Position numbers and translations under genes: made by a program. A DNA stretch of 12,960 nucleotides, from positions 1 through 12,960 of the forward strand of contig JAUVIT010000014.1 in assembly GCA_030592605.1 (NCBI GenBank). Direction: 5' to 3'. Numbering within the stretch: the first letter of the stretch is position 1; the number at the start of each line of letters is the position of its first letter. The DNA is from Bacteroidota bacterium (lineage in GTDB: Bacteria > Bacteroidota > Bacteroidia > Bacteroidales > GCA-2748055). The notes beneath the pieces were generated by a model. The model did no database searches. It was not told the DNA's origin and was given only the letters and a program-made list of their open reading frames with translations. This document shows, one piece after another, positions 1-7,146 of this stretch.

Positions 1-809
1 GACTTAAAGAGCAGGAACCAGGCACCAACAGGTCCGTAGGAATCTTTGAAGCGGACAGGCACAAAGCGAACCTCCTGACAGGTCATCTCGGCACCTGCCT
101 TCAAAGTAAAATAAGTACTTGCTCCGCTGTTAAATGGTGGATACCATGACCTTCCCAATCCCTCTCCTACGGAGCGGGGCCTGAAAATATGAACAGCACC
201 ACCCATCACATCCAGCACCGCTTTGGCCTTGAAAACATAGAAAATATTCTCCCGGACAGAGAATCCAACGGCACCCACACAGCGGTCCCCAAACATAAGC
301 GGTTCCGTAATAAAAATGCGCTCGTAATAAACCCCATCCTCTCCCAATTCTTTCAGGGCGGTTTTTGCCGCCTCGGATACAATACTTTTATAGGATTCCC
401 CATGGATCATGATCTGCCAGCGTCCCTCATTTACATAGTTTCCATCGTCATCCTTCCAAATGGGCAATCCCCACTTCTCAAACAGGTGAACGGAAGAATC
501 CACGTGGCGGGCAATATTGGCCACAAGGTCCCTTCGGGCAATCCCCATCAGGTCGTTCTTCACATAGCTCACGTAATCCTCTACCGTATTGTTGCCCTTA
601 CTCACCCCCAGGTAAAGGTTGATGGCCGACAGCCCCATGGCCACGGCACCACTGCGTTCCATGGCCGCTTTATCCACCACGCACACACGCTGTTTATTTT
701 TTTTTGCCCAGTAGGCAGCTTCATAAGCTGCACCACATGCTGCCATTCCACCACCAAGAACCAACAGATCGGTTTCCACCACCACTGTCTCAAAACTTTC
801 TGCATTCAT
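1..809 (-). CDS. aprA: Adenylylsulfate (APS) reductase alpha subunit AprA, N-terminal 269 codons (partial, runs off the left edge)
   Basis: This is the flavoprotein subunit of dissimilatory-type APS reductase, which interconverts APS with sulfite plus AMP in the cytoplasm. I translated the minus strand from the ATG at 809. The frame stays open to base 1, giving 269 of the roughly 620-660 residues usual for the family. Residues 19-26 read GGGMAACG, the FAD-binding loop, followed by ERSGAVAMGLSAIN at 51-64. Other family hallmarks are HGESYK (136-141), FRPRSVGEG (209-217), and RFVPVRFKDSYGPVGAWFLL (248-267). By my recollection of the Archaeoglobus structure, the substrate-site Asn74, Trp234 and Arg265 correspond to N64, W222 and R253 here; all are retained. 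The start lies 16 nt after the aprB stop, so the two genes are surely co-transcribed. It is not a generic fumarate reductase or succinate dehydrogenase, because the APS-specific motifs are present. Reaction direction cannot be judged from this fragment. Confidence 0.94.
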   Translation of the reverse strand, partial: MNAESFETVVVETDLLVLGGGMAACGAAYEAAYWAKKNKQRVCVVDKAAMERSGAVAMGLSAINLYLGVSKGNNTVEDYVSYVKNDLMGIARRDLVANIARHVDSSVHLFEKWGLPIWKDDDGNYVNEGRWQIMIHGESYKSIVSEAAKTALKELGEDGVYYERIFITEPLMFGDRCVGAVGFSVRENIFYVFKAKAVLDVMGGAVHIFRPRSVGEGLGRSWYPPFNSGASTYFTLKAGAEMTCQEVRFVPVRFKDSYGPVGAWFLLFK

Positions 810-825
810 TGCACTAGAATTTTAG

Positions 826-1239
826 TTAAAGGGAATCGGGTTCTGTTCTCAGTACCGGACTTTTCAGATCGTCCGTTCCGGTTGCAAAACCGGCATCTGG
901 ATCAATAGAGCCTTCGGGTGTGGTCCGGATGGGAAATTTAAAACGCTTTACCATCTTGTTGCGAAATTTCACCGCCCACATAATGGAATCGGTACTCCGG
1001 AGTGGCTGAACCACGCCTCCCAGTGGCATAAAATCGGCATAGCCCCGTATTTCAATGGCCTGGGTGGGACAGATCTTAACACAGGAGTAGCACTCCCAGC
1101 ACATATCCACTGCACGGTTATAGGCTTTATTCTTCTCCTTATCGAGAACCATCAGGTCATTGGGACAAATATACTGGCAGGCAGTGCGATCCTGGGCCTT
1201 GCAGCCATCGCACTTTTCATTAATAACAAAACTTGGCAT
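826..1239 (-). CDS. aprB: Adenylylsulfate reductase beta subunit AprB (two [4Fe-4S] ferredoxin-like)
   Basis: AprB passes electrons between an external donor, usually the Qmo complex, and the FAD of AprA. The 137-residue protein has eight cysteines in two clusters: C10, C13, C21, C25 and C47, C50, C53, C57. The second group sits in CWECYSCVKICP. W48, between the first two cysteines of that group, matches the conserved Trp that lies between cluster and flavin in the known structure (from memory). The AprB-specific block MPLGGVVQPLRSTDSIMW (71-88) and KRFKFPIRTTPEGSI (98-112) exclude an ordinary ferredoxin. The C-terminal tail, which embraces AprA in sulfate reducers, seems short compared with the roughly 150-167 residues I recall for other AprBs. 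It is the first gene of the aprBA transcript, with a good -7 box and an inverted repeat just upstream. Confidence 0.96.
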   Translation of the reverse strand: MPSFVINEKCDGCKAQDRTACQYICPNDLMVLDKEKNKAYNRAVDMCWECYSCVKICPTQAIEIRGYADFMPLGGVVQPLRSTDSIMWAVKFRNKMVKRFKFPIRTTPEGSIDPDAGFATGTDDLKSPVLRTEPDSL

Positions 1240-1248
1240 AGGTAGTCA

Positions 1249-1267
1249 GTTTGTGAATCACACAAAC
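1249..1267. promoter_or_regulatory. Perfect 7-5-7 inverted repeat in the aprB promoter (candidate operator)
   Basis: GTTTGTG (1249-1255) and CACAAAC (1261-1267) are exact reverse complements around the 5-base spacer AATCA. The repeat overlaps the aprB -7 box (1263-1270) and the predicted transcription start. A protein bound here would block initiation. The TGTGA/TCACA-like core faintly recalls Crp/Fnr half-sites, but the spacing differs from the classical site. A short hairpin in the mRNA leader is the alternative. Confidence 0.5.
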
Positions 1268-1270
1268 ATA
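1263..1270 (-). promoter_or_regulatory. Bacteroidota-type -7 promoter element of aprBA
   Basis: On the minus strand this reads TATGTTTG, a perfect match to TAnnTTTG. It ends 23 nt before the aprB ATG, implying a leader of about 15-18 nt. I see no clear TTG at the -33 position. A second small palindrome, TTCTC-TT-GAGAA (1279-1290), lies between the expected -33 and -7 elements. The 124-bp gap from aprB to the ClC stop holds no gene. Confidence 0.6.
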
Positions 1271-1363
1271 AGTAAATATTCTCTTGAGAAGCTGTTGAAA
1301 ACTCGGCAAAGGCAGTATTTAGAATGTTTTTAAAATCCCTTTCAAGACCTGCAAATCTGCGTT

Positions 1364-3136
1364 CTAATCTTCCGAGAAGTGCTTCAGCATTTCCCGGTAG
1401 GAAGAGAAGACTCGGGCACGTGATACAAAACCCAGGTATTTCCCATTTTGGAGCACCGGGAAGTTGTATCGACCACTTTCAGAAAACTTCCTGGCTACCT
1501 CCTCCATCTGGTCGGTGGTTTCCACGGTCCACTCGGGTGTATGCATTAAATCCCGGACCAGGGTATTGTCGTACATGTCCTGGTTGAACATAATGTGCCG
1601 GATATCATCCAGTTTTACAAGACCCTTCAGATTGTTCTGTGCATCCACAACGGGGTAGATATTCCGGCTTGACTTGGTAATTACATGTACCAGGTCCCTT
1701 AGTGTTTCCTCAGCGCGAACTGTTTTAAAGTTGGTCTCAATGAGCTCCGACACCTTCATCATCAAAAGTATATTACGGTCCTTATGGTGGGTCATTAACT
1801 CACCCCTTTTGGCCAGCTGCACCGTATAAACGGAGTTCTTTACAAAATATCTTGTGGTGCCATAGGAGATGGTGGCCGCAAGCATAAGGGGGAAAAGCAG
1901 CTCATAACCGCCGGTAATCTCTGCAATCAGAAAAATAGCTGTCAGAGGTGCATGAACCACGCCGGCGATCATGCCGGCCATCCCCACCAGAGCCATATTG
2001 CTGACCGATACATCAATACCCATCTGATTGAGCACCAGACCGAAAAGCATACCCGCATTGGCTCCAATAAATAGCGTAGGCGCAAAAATACCACCAATAC
2101 CACCTGCTGAGAAGGTAAGCGTGGTGGCCACCACCTTAAGCCCGATAATAAGTAACATATAGACTGCCAGCAGGGCAAAGCTCTGTGTCCACCCTTCAAA
2201 GAAGGAATTATCAAACAGGTGGTAGAACTCTCCTCTGAGTTCCTGGTTCACCACCTCGTAGCCTTCCCCGTACAGGGGTGGAAAAAAAAAGATAATCACC
2301 CCCAGAATTCCACCTGCCACCAGCAATCTTTTCCAGCGACTCTTAAACTTCTCAAAGATGGCTGTGATCCAGATGTAGCACTTAGTAAAATATACTGATA
2401 ACAAACCGACTATCGCACCCAGCAGGAGGTACCAATGAATTTGGCCCATTTCAAATTGCTCGACCAGATTAAACTGGTAGAGCACATTCTGCCCCAGAAA
2501 GAAGTAGGAGGTCATGGCCGCTGTTGCCGATGCGATCAACAGTGGAATTACAGCCCACATGGTAAGATCAAGCATAATCACCTCCAGGGCAAATACAATA
2601 CCCGCAATGGGAGCCTTGAAGATGGCAGAAAGGGCACCTGCACTGGCGCAGGATATAAGCAGGGTAACTTCTTTGTAATTTAACTTAAAGACCCTACCGA
2701 TGTTGGAGCCCACTGCACCACCGGTAGCCACAGTGGGACCCTCCAGTCCCACCGATCCGCCAAATCCAACGGTCAATGCACTGGTAATAATACTGGAATA
2801 GAGGTTGTGGGAACGAATGATCCCGTTGTTCTTTGAGATAGAGAAAAGTACCCCCGGGATGCCATGTCCCACAGGGCGCTTGTTGATGTATTTGATAAAG
2901 AGTACCGTCAGGGTAATCCCCACAATTGGAAGGATGAAAATGTAATACTGGCTGTAATCGCCACGGAATCCATTTTGTACAGCCTCATGTATCAGGTGAA
3001 CCAGATTTTTAATTATCACTGCGGCAAGGCCCACACCAAGGCCCACAAAAACTGACAGGAAATAAAGGAAGCGATGACCAGGTAAGTACCTGATTCTGAA
3101 TTTATTAATCCTTTGGGCAAAGCTGCTTTCCTGCAT
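1364..3136 (-). CDS. ClC-family chloride channel or antiporter with C-terminal CBS pair
   Basis: This is an inner-membrane anion channel or anion/proton exchanger of the ClC family. From the ATG at 3136 it has 590 residues. A TTG 36 nt upstream is also in frame but would add a Cys-rich stretch unlike family N-termini, so I prefer the ATG. The ion-selectivity motifs are in order: GHGIP (90-94, usually GSGIP), GLEGP with gating glutamate E132 (130-134), GIFAP (349-353), and the anion-coordinating tyrosine Y437 in SVYTVQ. The position of the internal proton glutamate (E203 of E. coli ClC) appears to be V186 in FALEVIM. Two CBS domains follow at about 462-515 and 525-582 and probably sense adenine nucleotides. 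It lies upstream of aprB on the same strand with a 124-bp gap, and aprB has its own promoter. It is divergent from the surface-protein gene. Confidence 0.95.
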   Translation of the reverse strand: MQESSFAQRINKFRIRYLPGHRFLYFLSVFVGLGVGLAAVIIKNLVHLIHEAVQNGFRGDYSQYYIFILPIVGITLTVLFIKYINKRPVGHGIPGVLFSISKNNGIIRSHNLYSSIITSALTVGFGGSVGLEGPTVATGGAVGSNIGRVFKLNYKEVTLLISCASAGALSAIFKAPIAGIVFALEVIMLDLTMWAVIPLLIASATAAMTSYFFLGQNVLYQFNLVEQFEMGQIHWYLLLGAIVGLLSVYFTKCYIWITAIFEKFKSRWKRLLVAGGILGVIIFFFPPLYGEGYEVVNQELRGEFYHLFDNSFFEGWTQSFALLAVYMLLIIGLKVVATTLTFSAGGIGGIFAPTLFIGANAGMLFGLVLNQMGIDVSVSNMALVGMAGMIAGVVHAPLTAIFLIAEITGGYELLFPLMLAATISYGTTRYFVKNSVYTVQLAKRGELMTHHKDRNILLMMKVSELIETNFKTVRAEETLRDLVHVITKSSRNIYPVVDAQNNLKGLVKLDDIRHIMFNQDMYDNTLVRDLMHTPEWTVETTDQMEEVARKFSESGRYNFPVLQNGKYLGFVSRARVFSSYREMLKHFSED

Positions 3137-3143
3137 AGATTGA

Positions 3144-3173
3144 CAAAAATAACAATTTAGCCTGCAGAACAAT
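3144..3173 (-). promoter_or_regulatory. Promoter of the ClC gene (-33 and -7 elements)
   Basis: On the minus strand, ATTG at 3173-3170 is followed after 18 nt by TATTTTTG at 3151-3144, a perfect TAnnTTTG -7 box. This is the only promoter in the window with both elements visible. The box ends only 7 nt before the ATG at 3136, so the transcript would have almost no leader. Confidence 0.5.
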
Positions 3174-3191
3174 AAGGAAAGCTCAATTTAG
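3153..3191. repeat. Pair of CAATTTAG direct repeats in the divergent promoter region
   Basis: CAATTTAG occurs at 3153-3160 and again at 3184-3191, 31 bp apart, which is about three helical turns. One copy lies between the -33 and -7 elements of the ClC promoter. The other lies just upstream of the -7 box of the surface-protein gene. A shared regulator is possible, but an 8-mer repeat in AT-rich DNA could be chance. Confidence 0.3.
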
Positions 3192-3197
3192 ATGTAT

Positions 3198-3205
3198 TAT
3201 CTTTG
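3198..3205 (+). promoter_or_regulatory. Bacteroidota-type -7 element of the T9SS-exported protein gene
   Basis: TATCTTTG matches TAnnTTTG and lies 50 nt before the ATG at 3256. No clear -33 TTG is seen. A tiny out-of-frame ORF (ATG at 3248, stop TGA) overlaps the real start codon and is probably meaningless. Confidence 0.45.
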
Positions 3206-3255
3206 TTTCTGGTGCTCCTGAAATATTATAGCGAAGATATGCGTTAAATGAAAAG

Positions 3256-4776
3256 ATGAGCAGGATAAGAACATATCTGAAAAACAAAGGCAAGGCAATA
3301 CTACTTGTGGGTCTTATATTGCTACCTTTCCGGGTGCAGGCTCAGCTTCCTGATATTCCCGATCTTATCCGGGTAACGGTGGACCATTCTGACAACGGGG
3401 TGCTGATCCAGTGGAATCCCAGTACCGACACCGATATCAGGTTCTACCAACTCTATAAGATGGATGCCAATGGTGATTTTATTTTTCTTTTCGCTTTTAT
3501 GCCATCTACTCTTGAGTACAAACACATGACCAGCGGACTGGAGAATCTGGCCTATGCAGTAACTGCCTTAGATAGCGCCGGTAATGAAAGCATATTTTCC
3601 CAAAATGTTCACCGGGCCGTGGCTACCACCCTGGAGTTCGATCTTTGCACGGAGGCAAACATTGTCCAATGGTCCGCTTATGAGGGTTGGGAAGGAGATA
3701 TTTCAGGCTATAGGGTAGTTGGCGGAATTTCAGGAAGTCCCTTGCAGGAGCTCACATTTGTCCCGGCCTCCACCTCTTCATATAGCCATGCCGGGGTGGA
3801 AGCAAATACTGATTACATCTACTATATTGAAACTGTTAACATCAACGGAAGCTCCTCATTCTCTCCTCTTGACACAGTATCTGTAATTTATCCGGAAGCT
3901 CCCTCCTACCTGACTATCGATCATGTAAGTGTACTGGACGAAGCAAGTGTGGAGATTCAGTATTCAGCAGATATTACCGAACAGGTGAACAGCTTCAGAT
4001 TATTGCGAAGAAGCAATACCGACTCGCCCTTTACGGAGGTGGATATGCGCTGGAACGTAACGGAATCCACACAGGTGGTACAGGACCAGTTTCTAACAGA
4101 CAGCTACTCTTACCAGTACCTGGTAGAGTCTGTATTCCAACCGGAGGGGTGCGGTTCGTCCCTGGTGATATCACAGTCGAATCACGGTAACAACATCCTG
4201 CTTGTGAATGAAATTAATAACCCGATAGTGACTCTTAACTGGACCCCCTATGAAAGCTATGAACCCGGACTGGCCGGATATACCATCCAGCGAAGTGAGG
4301 GCAATGATGTTTTTGTTGATATTGCGACGGTGGGCCCGCTCACCACCCAGTGGCTGGAATCTATCCAGGCCCTGATAAACGGATTTCAGCCAGGAGAGTT
4401 GAAATACAAAGTCATAGCACTTTCGAATCCTCACAATGGAGGAACTGAGGAGCAAAGCATTTCAAATGTAACTACTGTTGTTGTGGAGACCAATATGCAG
4501 GTACCCAGTGCCTTTACTCCAGGCAGTAATGATATAAACTCCGAATTTAAGCCCCTGATGGATTTTGCTCCCAGGGAGTATGTGATGATCGTAGTTGACA
4601 GAGGTGGCCGGAAGATGTTCGAAACCTCCGATCCGAACGAAGGCTGGGACGGGCGCTTTCAGGGTGGATCCTTTGTAAATGAAGCCGTTTATGTCTACTA
4701 TATAGAGTACACCGACTATACCGGTCTATTCAAAAACTTTACAGGGAATGTAACCGTATTGTATCCCTTATTCTAA
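3256..4776 (+). CDS. Exported fibronectin-III-like protein with a T9SS type-B C-terminal sorting domain
   Basis: This is a predicted cell-surface or secreted protein of 506 residues with no catalytic signature. A signal peptide occupies about 1-29: a basic start MSRIRTYLKNKGK, then a hydrophobic core, with likely cleavage after VQA. Three or four fibronectin-type-III-like beta-sandwich modules follow at about 33-120, 122-212, 214-308 and 312-412. The first has recognisable LIQWNPSTDTDIRFYQLYK and YAVTALDSAGNES strands. Residues 416-506 match the gliding-motility/CHU_C type-B sorting domain: VPSAFTPGSND, then GWDGRFQG (463-470), then AVYVYYIEYTD. The usual NGDGIND calcium-like loop is degraded to GSNDINS. 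Such domains direct export across the outer membrane by the type IX system. The partner or ligand is unknown; it could be an adhesin or a structural surface protein. Confidence 0.85.
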   Translation: MSRIRTYLKNKGKAILLVGLILLPFRVQAQLPDIPDLIRVTVDHSDNGVLIQWNPSTDTDIRFYQLYKMDANGDFIFLFAFMPSTLEYKHMTSGLENLAYAVTALDSAGNESIFSQNVHRAVATTLEFDLCTEANIVQWSAYEGWEGDISGYRVVGGISGSPLQELTFVPASTSSYSHAGVEANTDYIYYIETVNINGSSSFSPLDTVSVIYPEAPSYLTIDHVSVLDEASVEIQYSADITEQVNSFRLLRRSNTDSPFTEVDMRWNVTESTQVVQDQFLTDSYSYQYLVESVFQPEGCGSSLVISQSNHGNNILLVNEINNPIVTLNWTPYESYEPGLAGYTIQRSEGNDVFVDIATVGPLTTQWLESIQALINGFQPGELKYKVIALSNPHNGGTEEQSISNVTTVVVETNMQVPSAFTPGSNDINSEFKPLMDFAPREYVMIVVDRGGRKMFETSDPNEGWDGRFQGGSFVNEAVYVYYIEYTDYTGLFKNFTGNVTVLYPLF

Positions 4777-4815
4777 AAAAAGCTCCTCATAGTAACACTC
4801 TTTCTCTTAAATCAC

Positions 4816-4823
4816 TAATTTTG
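4816..4823 (+). promoter_or_regulatory. Bacteroidota-type -7 element of the rel/spoT gene
   Basis: TAATTTTG matches TAnnTTTG, 32 nt before the ATG at 4856, with no obvious -33 TTG. Unusually for this window, a purine-rich GGGAGAA (4844-4850) sits 5 nt before the start codon and looks like a Shine-Dalgarno sequence. It supports the chosen start. Confidence 0.45.
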
Positions 4824-4855
4824 TTGGGAAAGTCTATCGTGACGGGAGAACAATT

Positions 4856-7075
4856 ATGGAGGATAAGGTACTCACTGAAGAACATAAGGTCAACAGCCTG
4901 CTTGAACAGTTGATTCGAGACTGTTCCCATTGTAAGTCGGCCAAGGATGAAAAGCTGATTCGAAAAGCTTTTAAGATGGCCAATGAGGCGCACAAGGGCA
5001 CCCGCAGAAAATCGGGAGAACCCTATATTATACATCCATTGGAGGTTGCTGTAATTGTAAGCCAGGAGATCGGACTGGGTGTTACCAGTACCGTTTGCGC
5101 CATCCTTCACGATGTGGTAGAAGATACCGATATAAGCATTGAAGACATAGAGAATGCTTTTGGAAAAAAGATCTCATCTATTGTTGATGGGCTTACCAAG
5201 ATCTCCGGAGTATTTGATAAGGAGTCTAACTCATTGCAAGCTGAAAATTTCCGAAAAATGCTCCTCACCCTGTCAGATGATGTTCGGGTGATTTTTATTA
5301 AGCTGGCAGACAGGCTGCACAATATGCGCACCCTGGGCTCCCTTCCGCGTAAAAAACAGATTAAAATTGCCGGTGAGACCATCTACCTTTATGCCCCGCT
5401 GGCCCATAGACTGGGTCTCCACAGGGTTAAATCCGAACTGGAAGATCTCAGCCTGAAGTACAGGTACCCCGAAGTATACAATGAAATATCTGAAAAAATT
5501 AAACTCACAGAAGAGCGTCGTCTTCACCTGATAAACCACTTTTCCCTTCCTATTATTGATGCCCTTGAAAGCAATGGATTTGATTTCAACATTTCGGGAA
5601 GACCCAAATCAATCTATTCCATCTGGCAGAAGATGCACCAGAAAAATGTCTCTTTCGAAGAAATTTATGACCTTTTTGCCATCCGGATCGTTTTTGAGTC
5701 CAAGCAGGATGTTCCCGAAAAGACGCAATGCTGGAACGTCTATTCCATTATCACAGATATCTATGCCCCCAAACCGGAGCGGATCCGCGACTGGGTATCT
5801 ACTCCCAAGGCCAATGGATACGAGGCCCTCCATACCACTGTGATGGGACCCAATGGCAAATGGATGGAGATTCAGATTCGTTCCAGGCGGATGGATGAAA
5901 TTGCCGAAAAGGGATTCGCCGCACACTGGAAATACAAGGACAAAACTTCTCCTGAATCAGAACTTGACAAATGGATCAAACGAATCAGGGAAACCCTGGA
6001 GACCCCTTCGGGGGATGCCCTGGAGTTCCTGGATGATTTCAAGTTAAACCTCTTTTCTTCGGAGATCATGGTCTTTACTCCAAAAGGTCATATTATCACC
6101 CTTCCAAAAAGCTCAACGGCACTGGACTTTGCCTATGAGATACACACGGAGATTGGAAACAAAGCCATTGGCGCCAAGGTCAATCACAGGCTGGTCCCGC
6201 TCAGCCATATATTAAGCAGCAGTGACCAGGTAGAAATTCTCTCTTCGGATGTGCAGAAGCCCACCCTGGAATGGTACCAGTTTGTGAGTACGGTGAAAGC
6301 CAAAACGGCCATTAAAAATGCCTTGAAGGCTGAGACCAAGAACCGCACCGAGGTGGGTAAACAGATTCTGATCGATAAGCTAAAAGAACTCAACCTGACG
6401 CCCAGTTCAAGAATCCTGAAGAAACTGGGGCCTGCCTATAACTCTACCCACAAAGATGAACTCTATTCAAAAATTGGGAGCGGAATCATTAGCCTTGATA
6501 ATCTGAAAGAGGTACTCAGCAAAAACACAAAGAATAAATGGGTCAGAGTATGGGACCTTTCTGTGGGCCGGTCTCAGAAAAAAACAGAAAATAAGGAGGA
6601 ATATGATTCCAGGGGCACCCTGATTCTCAGGGAGAGCGTTGGCAATGAGGAGAGCCATTATAACCTGGCAAAGTGCTGCGGCCCTATTCCAGGCGATGAA
6701 GTGGTTGCTGTACGTCAGGATGATGGAACCGCCCTGGTTCACAGGACAGACTGCAACACAGCTGTAAAGATAATGTCGAGTCAGGGAGACCGTCTGGTTG
6801 CTGCCAAATGGACACAACATAAAGTACTCTCCTATCTGGCCCGAATCCAATTAAACGGCTGGGACCGTTTCGGTGTGTATAACTCCATAACCAACACCAT
6901 TACCGAAGAACTGAATATCAGCATGAGGACCATAAATCTGCATGGTCATGATGGCATCTTTAATGGCACTATCGACCTCTATGTGCATAATACAAACGAT
7001 CTCAACAACCTGATTCTTAACCTAATGAAACTCAAAGGCGTTGAATCTGTCCACCGTGTTGATGTGAAAGAGTAA
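4856..7075 (+). CDS. Bifunctional (p)ppGpp synthetase/hydrolase (RelA/SpoT family, long RSH)
   Basis: This cytoplasmic enzyme makes and destroys (p)ppGpp, the stringent-response alarmone. The 739 residues show the full long-RSH layout. The HD hydrolase domain spans about 40-200, with H60, HDVVED (85-90) and KLADRLHNMRT (149-159). The synthetase domain spans about 245-355, with GRPKSIYSIW, YDLFAIRIVF and GYEALHTTV (321-329), then EIQIRS and AEKGFAAHW. The TGS domain is at about 400-465 (MVFTPKGHIITLP). A zinc-finger-like segment HYNLAKCCGPIPGDEV lies at 601-616, and an ACT domain at about 658-739. The HDxxED motif is intact, so hydrolase activity is expected. The synthetase core also looks intact, so I infer a bifunctional Rel rather than a one-way RelA. 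It heads a plus-strand run with the Fur-family gene and purA. Confidence 0.95.
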   Translation: MEDKVLTEEHKVNSLLEQLIRDCSHCKSAKDEKLIRKAFKMANEAHKGTRRKSGEPYIIHPLEVAVIVSQEIGLGVTSTVCAILHDVVEDTDISIEDIENAFGKKISSIVDGLTKISGVFDKESNSLQAENFRKMLLTLSDDVRVIFIKLADRLHNMRTLGSLPRKKQIKIAGETIYLYAPLAHRLGLHRVKSELEDLSLKYRYPEVYNEISEKIKLTEERRLHLINHFSLPIIDALESNGFDFNISGRPKSIYSIWQKMHQKNVSFEEIYDLFAIRIVFESKQDVPEKTQCWNVYSIITDIYAPKPERIRDWVSTPKANGYEALHTTVMGPNGKWMEIQIRSRRMDEIAEKGFAAHWKYKDKTSPESELDKWIKRIRETLETPSGDALEFLDDFKLNLFSSEIMVFTPKGHIITLPKSSTALDFAYEIHTEIGNKAIGAKVNHRLVPLSHILSSSDQVEILSSDVQKPTLEWYQFVSTVKAKTAIKNALKAETKNRTEVGKQILIDKLKELNLTPSSRILKKLGPAYNSTHKDELYSKIGSGIISLDNLKEVLSKNTKNKWVRVWDLSVGRSQKKTENKEEYDSRGTLILRESVGNEESHYNLAKCCGPIPGDEVVAVRQDDGTALVHRTDCNTAVKIMSSQGDRLVAAKWTQHKVLSYLARIQLNGWDRFGVYNSITNTITEELNISMRTINLHGHDGIFNGTIDLYVHNTNDLNNLILNLMKLKGVESVHRVDVKE

Positions 7076-7112
7076 ATTTTTCCGTTTATCTGTTCTAAAT
7101 TAAAATTATTAC

Positions 7113-7120
7113 TATCTTGC
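7113..7120 (+). promoter_or_regulatory. Probable -7 element of the Fur-family gene
   Basis: TATCTTGC is a one-mismatch version of TAnnTTTG, 25 nt before the ATG at 7146. The same octamer precedes the acyl-CoA ligase gene (9427-9434). The 70-bp gap after rel/spoT argues for a separate promoter here, although read-through is possible. Confidence 0.4.
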
Positions 7121-7131
7121 ACTGTAATTTT

Positions 7132-7146
7132 TACTTAGACTAAGTA
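7132..7146. promoter_or_regulatory. Perfect 7-1-7 palindrome over the start of the Fur-family gene (candidate Fur-type operator)
   Basis: TACTTAG (7132-7138), one central A, then CTAAGTA (7140-7146) form a perfect 15-bp inverted repeat whose last base is the A of the ATG. The 7-1-7 geometry is that of Fur and PerR boxes, although the half-site differs from the classical TGATAAT. It lies just downstream of the predicted transcription start, the right place for autorepression. Confidence 0.55.

Noticed and set aside
189..908. Plus-strand 239-codon open frame
   Set aside because: It is antisense to aprA/aprB, whose motifs are unmistakable. Its His- and Cys-rich product with no domain is typical of a shadow frame.
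1240..1363. Hidden small gene between aprB and the ClC gene
   Set aside because: No frame with a credible start and length exists. The stretch is explained by the aprB promoter and palindromes.
3137..3172. TTG-initiated N-terminal extension of the ClC protein
   Set aside because: It would place three cysteines before the conserved start and would overlap the best promoter of the gene. The ATG at 3136 is simpler.
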